From positions 62,001 to 126,000 of the forward strand of contig NZ_JASNRA010000015.1 in NCBI RefSeq assembly GCF_030411955.1: a stretch of DNA of 64,000 bases. Direction: 5' to 3'. Within the stretch, counting starts at the first letter, position 1, and each line of letters opens with the position of its first letter. Source of the DNA: Massilia sp. YIM B02443 (GTDB lineage: Bacteria > Pseudomonadota > Gammaproteobacteria > Burkholderiales > Burkholderiaceae_D). The notes beneath the pieces are model-generated. The model did no database searches, was not told the DNA's origin, and was given only the letters and a program-made list of their open reading frames with translations. Made by a program: the position numbers and the translations under genes. This document shows, one piece after another, positions 62,300-64,000 of this stretch.

Positions 62300-63826
62300 T
62301 CAGGCCCGTACGCGCCGCAATAGGCAGCGCGGCCCCGTCATGCCGACCAGCCAGCGCGCCATCAGCGACGTGGAGTTTCGGCGCCCCGCATTTGCCGGTA
62401 CGGCGATGTAATCGTTTGCAGCCGCGCCCGTCGTAAAGCCCTTGCGCAGCGGTGCGATGGCGCGCCCCGGCGCCGGCCGCGACGGCGGCGCCGAGGCGAT
62501 TGCGCCGGTGGCTGCAGGATCGTGGACGACGGCTGGCGCCGACGTCTCCGGCCGCGCGGCGCGTAGCTCGAGCGGCATTTGCGCCGCCAGTGGCTTCCGA
62601 TCCAGTGCCGCGCCAACGGCAGGCTGCCCCGGCACAGTCGGACCATGTGCACACAGCCAGGTCTCCCTGGTCACGCCGGCGCGCGCCGCCAGCCAGCCCC
62701 ACATGCCGGCGCGCACCGGGTCGCGCGCCACGCCGCGGCCCACCGCATGCATGGCCCCGAAGTTGTACTGGGCCAGCGCATTGCCCTGGCGCGCCGCCAG
62801 TTCGATCCAGTGCGCGGCCAGCACGTCGTCGCGCTCGACGCCCTCGCCACGCGCGTACATCGCGCCCAGGTTGTTCTGGGCGCCGGCGTGCCCCTGCTGG
62901 GCGGCGCGCCGGTACCAGCCGACCGCCCGCGCCGGGTCGCGCGCCACACCGACGCCCTGCGCCAGCATCACCCCGAGCGCGAACTGGGCGCGCACCACGC
63001 CCTGCTCGGCCGCGCGCGAATAGAAGTCGAAGGCGCGCGGCAGGTCGCGCCGCACGCCGCGGCCGGCGGCCAGCATGCGCGCCAGCCGGTATTGGGCTTC
63101 GCGTTCGCCCTGGCGCGCGGCGCGCTCGAACCAGTGCAGCGCGTATGCCAGGTCGACCTCGACGCCGCGTCCATCGGCATAGGCCGCGCCCAGCCGGCAC
63201 TGGGCCACGGCGTCGCCGGCCGCGGCCGCGTGGCGCAGCCAGTACAGCGCCTGCGGCAGGCTGGCGGCGACGCCGTGGCCGCGCTGGTACATGTGCGCCA
63301 GCTGCACCTGGGCCGGCACGTGGCCCTGCAGCGCGGCCTTGCGGAACCACGCCATCGCCAGCGGATGGCTGACGTTGACGCCGTGGCCGTGCAGGTAGCA
63401 GTCGCCGAGTTGGGCCTGGGCGCGCGCCATGCCCTGCTCGGCCGCACGGTAGAACCAGCCGATGGCCGCCTTGTGCGACTGCGCCACGCCGCGCCCTTTC
63501 CGGTACAGCAGCGCCAGGTTGTGCTGGGCCGAGCGGTCGCCCTGCTGCGCCGCGCGCCGGAACCAGCGCGCCGCCTGGACGTCGTCGGGCGGCACGCCGC
63601 GGCCGCTGTAGTACATGGCGCCGAGATGGTTCTGGGCATAGGCCAGGCCGCTGGCGGCGGCGCGCGCCAGCCACAGCGCGGCGCGCGCATCGTCGCGCTC
63701 GACGATGGCGCCGCGCAGGTAGAGCTGGGCCAGGTTGAACTGGGCGTAGGGATCGCCGCGCTGGGCCGCGCGGAAATACCACTGGTAGGTATCGTCGCCC
63801 TCGCGGGCGGCATTTTCACGGCTCAT
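62300..63826 (-). CDS. Sel1-repeat (TPR-like) protein
   Basis: A 508-residue protein with ten Sel1 repeats of exactly 36 residues (about 14-373), each with the pattern A-x-W-x-x-x-A-A-x-x-G-x-x-x-A-Q-x-x-L-x-x-x-Y-x-x-G-x-G-V, then an eleventh partial one, and a Pro/Ala-rich low-complexity tail (about 400-508). Such solenoids are protein-binding adaptors, often in envelope stress, c-di-GMP or virulence settings. No signal peptide is seen from the ATG at 63826, which has AGAGGA 6-7 bases upstream; a 35-residue upstream extension is basic and lacks a start signal. Partners are unknown. Confidence 0.88.
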   Translation of the reverse strand: MSRENAAREGDDTYQWYFRAAQRGDPYAQFNLAQLYLRGAIVERDDARAALWLARAAASGLAYAQNHLGAMYYSGRGVPPDDVQAARWFRRAAQQGDRSAQHNLALLYRKGRGVAQSHKAAIGWFYRAAEQGMARAQAQLGDCYLHGHGVNVSHPLAMAWFRKAALQGHVPAQVQLAHMYQRGHGVAASLPQALYWLRHAAAAGDAVAQCRLGAAYADGRGVEVDLAYALHWFERAARQGEREAQYRLARMLAAGRGVRRDLPRAFDFYSRAAEQGVVRAQFALGVMLAQGVGVARDPARAVGWYRRAAQQGHAGAQNNLGAMYARGEGVERDDVLAAHWIELAARQGNALAQYNFGAMHAVGRGVARDPVRAGMWGWLAARAGVTRETWLCAHGPTVPGQPAVGAALDRKPLAAQMPLELRAARPETSAPAVVHDPAATGAIASAPPSRPAPGRAIAPLRKGFTTGAAANDYIAVPANAGRRNSTSLMARWLVGMTGPRCLLRRVRA

Positions 63827-64000
63827 CCATGTCCTCTCGGCGGTCGCAGGCACATCGCCGGACCTGCGGCGGACGAAGCAAAAACGCTGCGCGCGCGGCA
63901 CGGCCCGGCCCGAAAAACGCAGGCCGCGCAAGCAGCCTTCCCGTTGCTAAAATTTTAAGTAGAGCGGGGGTATCGGGGTTTGCGACCGCACAATCGGACG

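Noticed and set aside
62450..63826. Periodic DNA repeats suggesting a CRISPR or satellite array
   Set aside because: The 108-bp period follows the 36-residue Sel1 repeat and varies in sequence as coding DNA.

Overview
The window is a high-GC, gene-dense bacterial chromosome segment. The gene set points to a betaproteobacterium of the order Burkholderiales, most likely the Oxalobacteraceae (Massilia/Telluria/Duganella type). Pointers are a PEP-CTERM protein, a tig-clpP-clpX-lon-hupB-tRNA-ppiD cluster, hpnCDE, thrC-moeA-moaD and REP-like palindrome pairs. The genus is an inference from gene content and order, not from a search. No prophage, insertion sequence, CRISPR array or rRNA was seen; almost all of it looks like core chromosome.

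Layout. 1-8.3 kb: the end of a PEP-CTERM protein, an acyl-CoA ligase, then selO, msrB, yciB, bolA and two tandem periplasmic parvulins, a membrane protein and a GNAT acetyltransferase. 8.3-17.3 kb: a small membrane protein, a MocR-type regulator, an S41 peptidase, purL and a receiver-TPR protein. 17.5-25.1 kb: a 5-oxoprolinase-type enzyme, a bifunctional NAD(P)HX repair enzyme, a YbbA-like ATPase, tesA and mnmH. 25.2-34.4 kb: a protein quality-control block, all on the minus strand, transcribed in the order tRNA-Leu, tig, clpP, clpX, lon, hupB, two tRNA-Asp, ppiD. 34.7-39.0 kb: a two-gene RND efflux operon. 39.1-42.3 kb: hpnC-hpnD-hpnE (squalene synthesis). 42.3-47 kb: a small membrane protein, a HAAS-GIN pair, a frameshifted remnant, a serine hydrolase and a GGDEF protein. 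47.2-51.7 kb: a BaiN-type flavoprotein, a four-gene cassette (membrane protein, XRE regulator, alpha/beta hydrolase, small membrane protein) and an orphan TRAP binding protein. 51.8-59.6 kb: moaD, moeA and thrC, then sdaA, an SDR-type threonine dehydrogenase and kbl, with a divergent XRE-cupin regulator. 59.8-63.8 kb: a prolyl oligopeptidase and a Sel1-repeat protein.

How the genes work together. Trigger factor, ClpXP, Lon and PpiD form a folding and degradation unit, and lon has a sigma-32-like promoter. ThrC makes threonine; the neighbouring Tdh and Kbl would break it down to glycine and acetyl-CoA, and SdaA turns serine into pyruvate.

The strongest unexplained signals are regulatory. (1) A 20-bp inverted repeat (19/20 match) brackets a TTGACA-17-TACGAT promoter in front of the membrane protein/XRE/hydrolase cassette. 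(2) Two TTCR-N6-CGAA sites lie exactly 20 bp apart between kbl and the XRE-cupin gene. (3) A perfect 8+8 bp inverted repeat lies between the RND operon and hpnC. Other points are a receiver domain with Glu in place of the phospho-accepting Asp, a selO gene with no ATG or GTG at its expected start, REPIN-like palindrome pairs, and a 37-bp perfect inverted repeat. No wholly new multi-gene system can be claimed; the XRE/hydrolase cassette is the best candidate.
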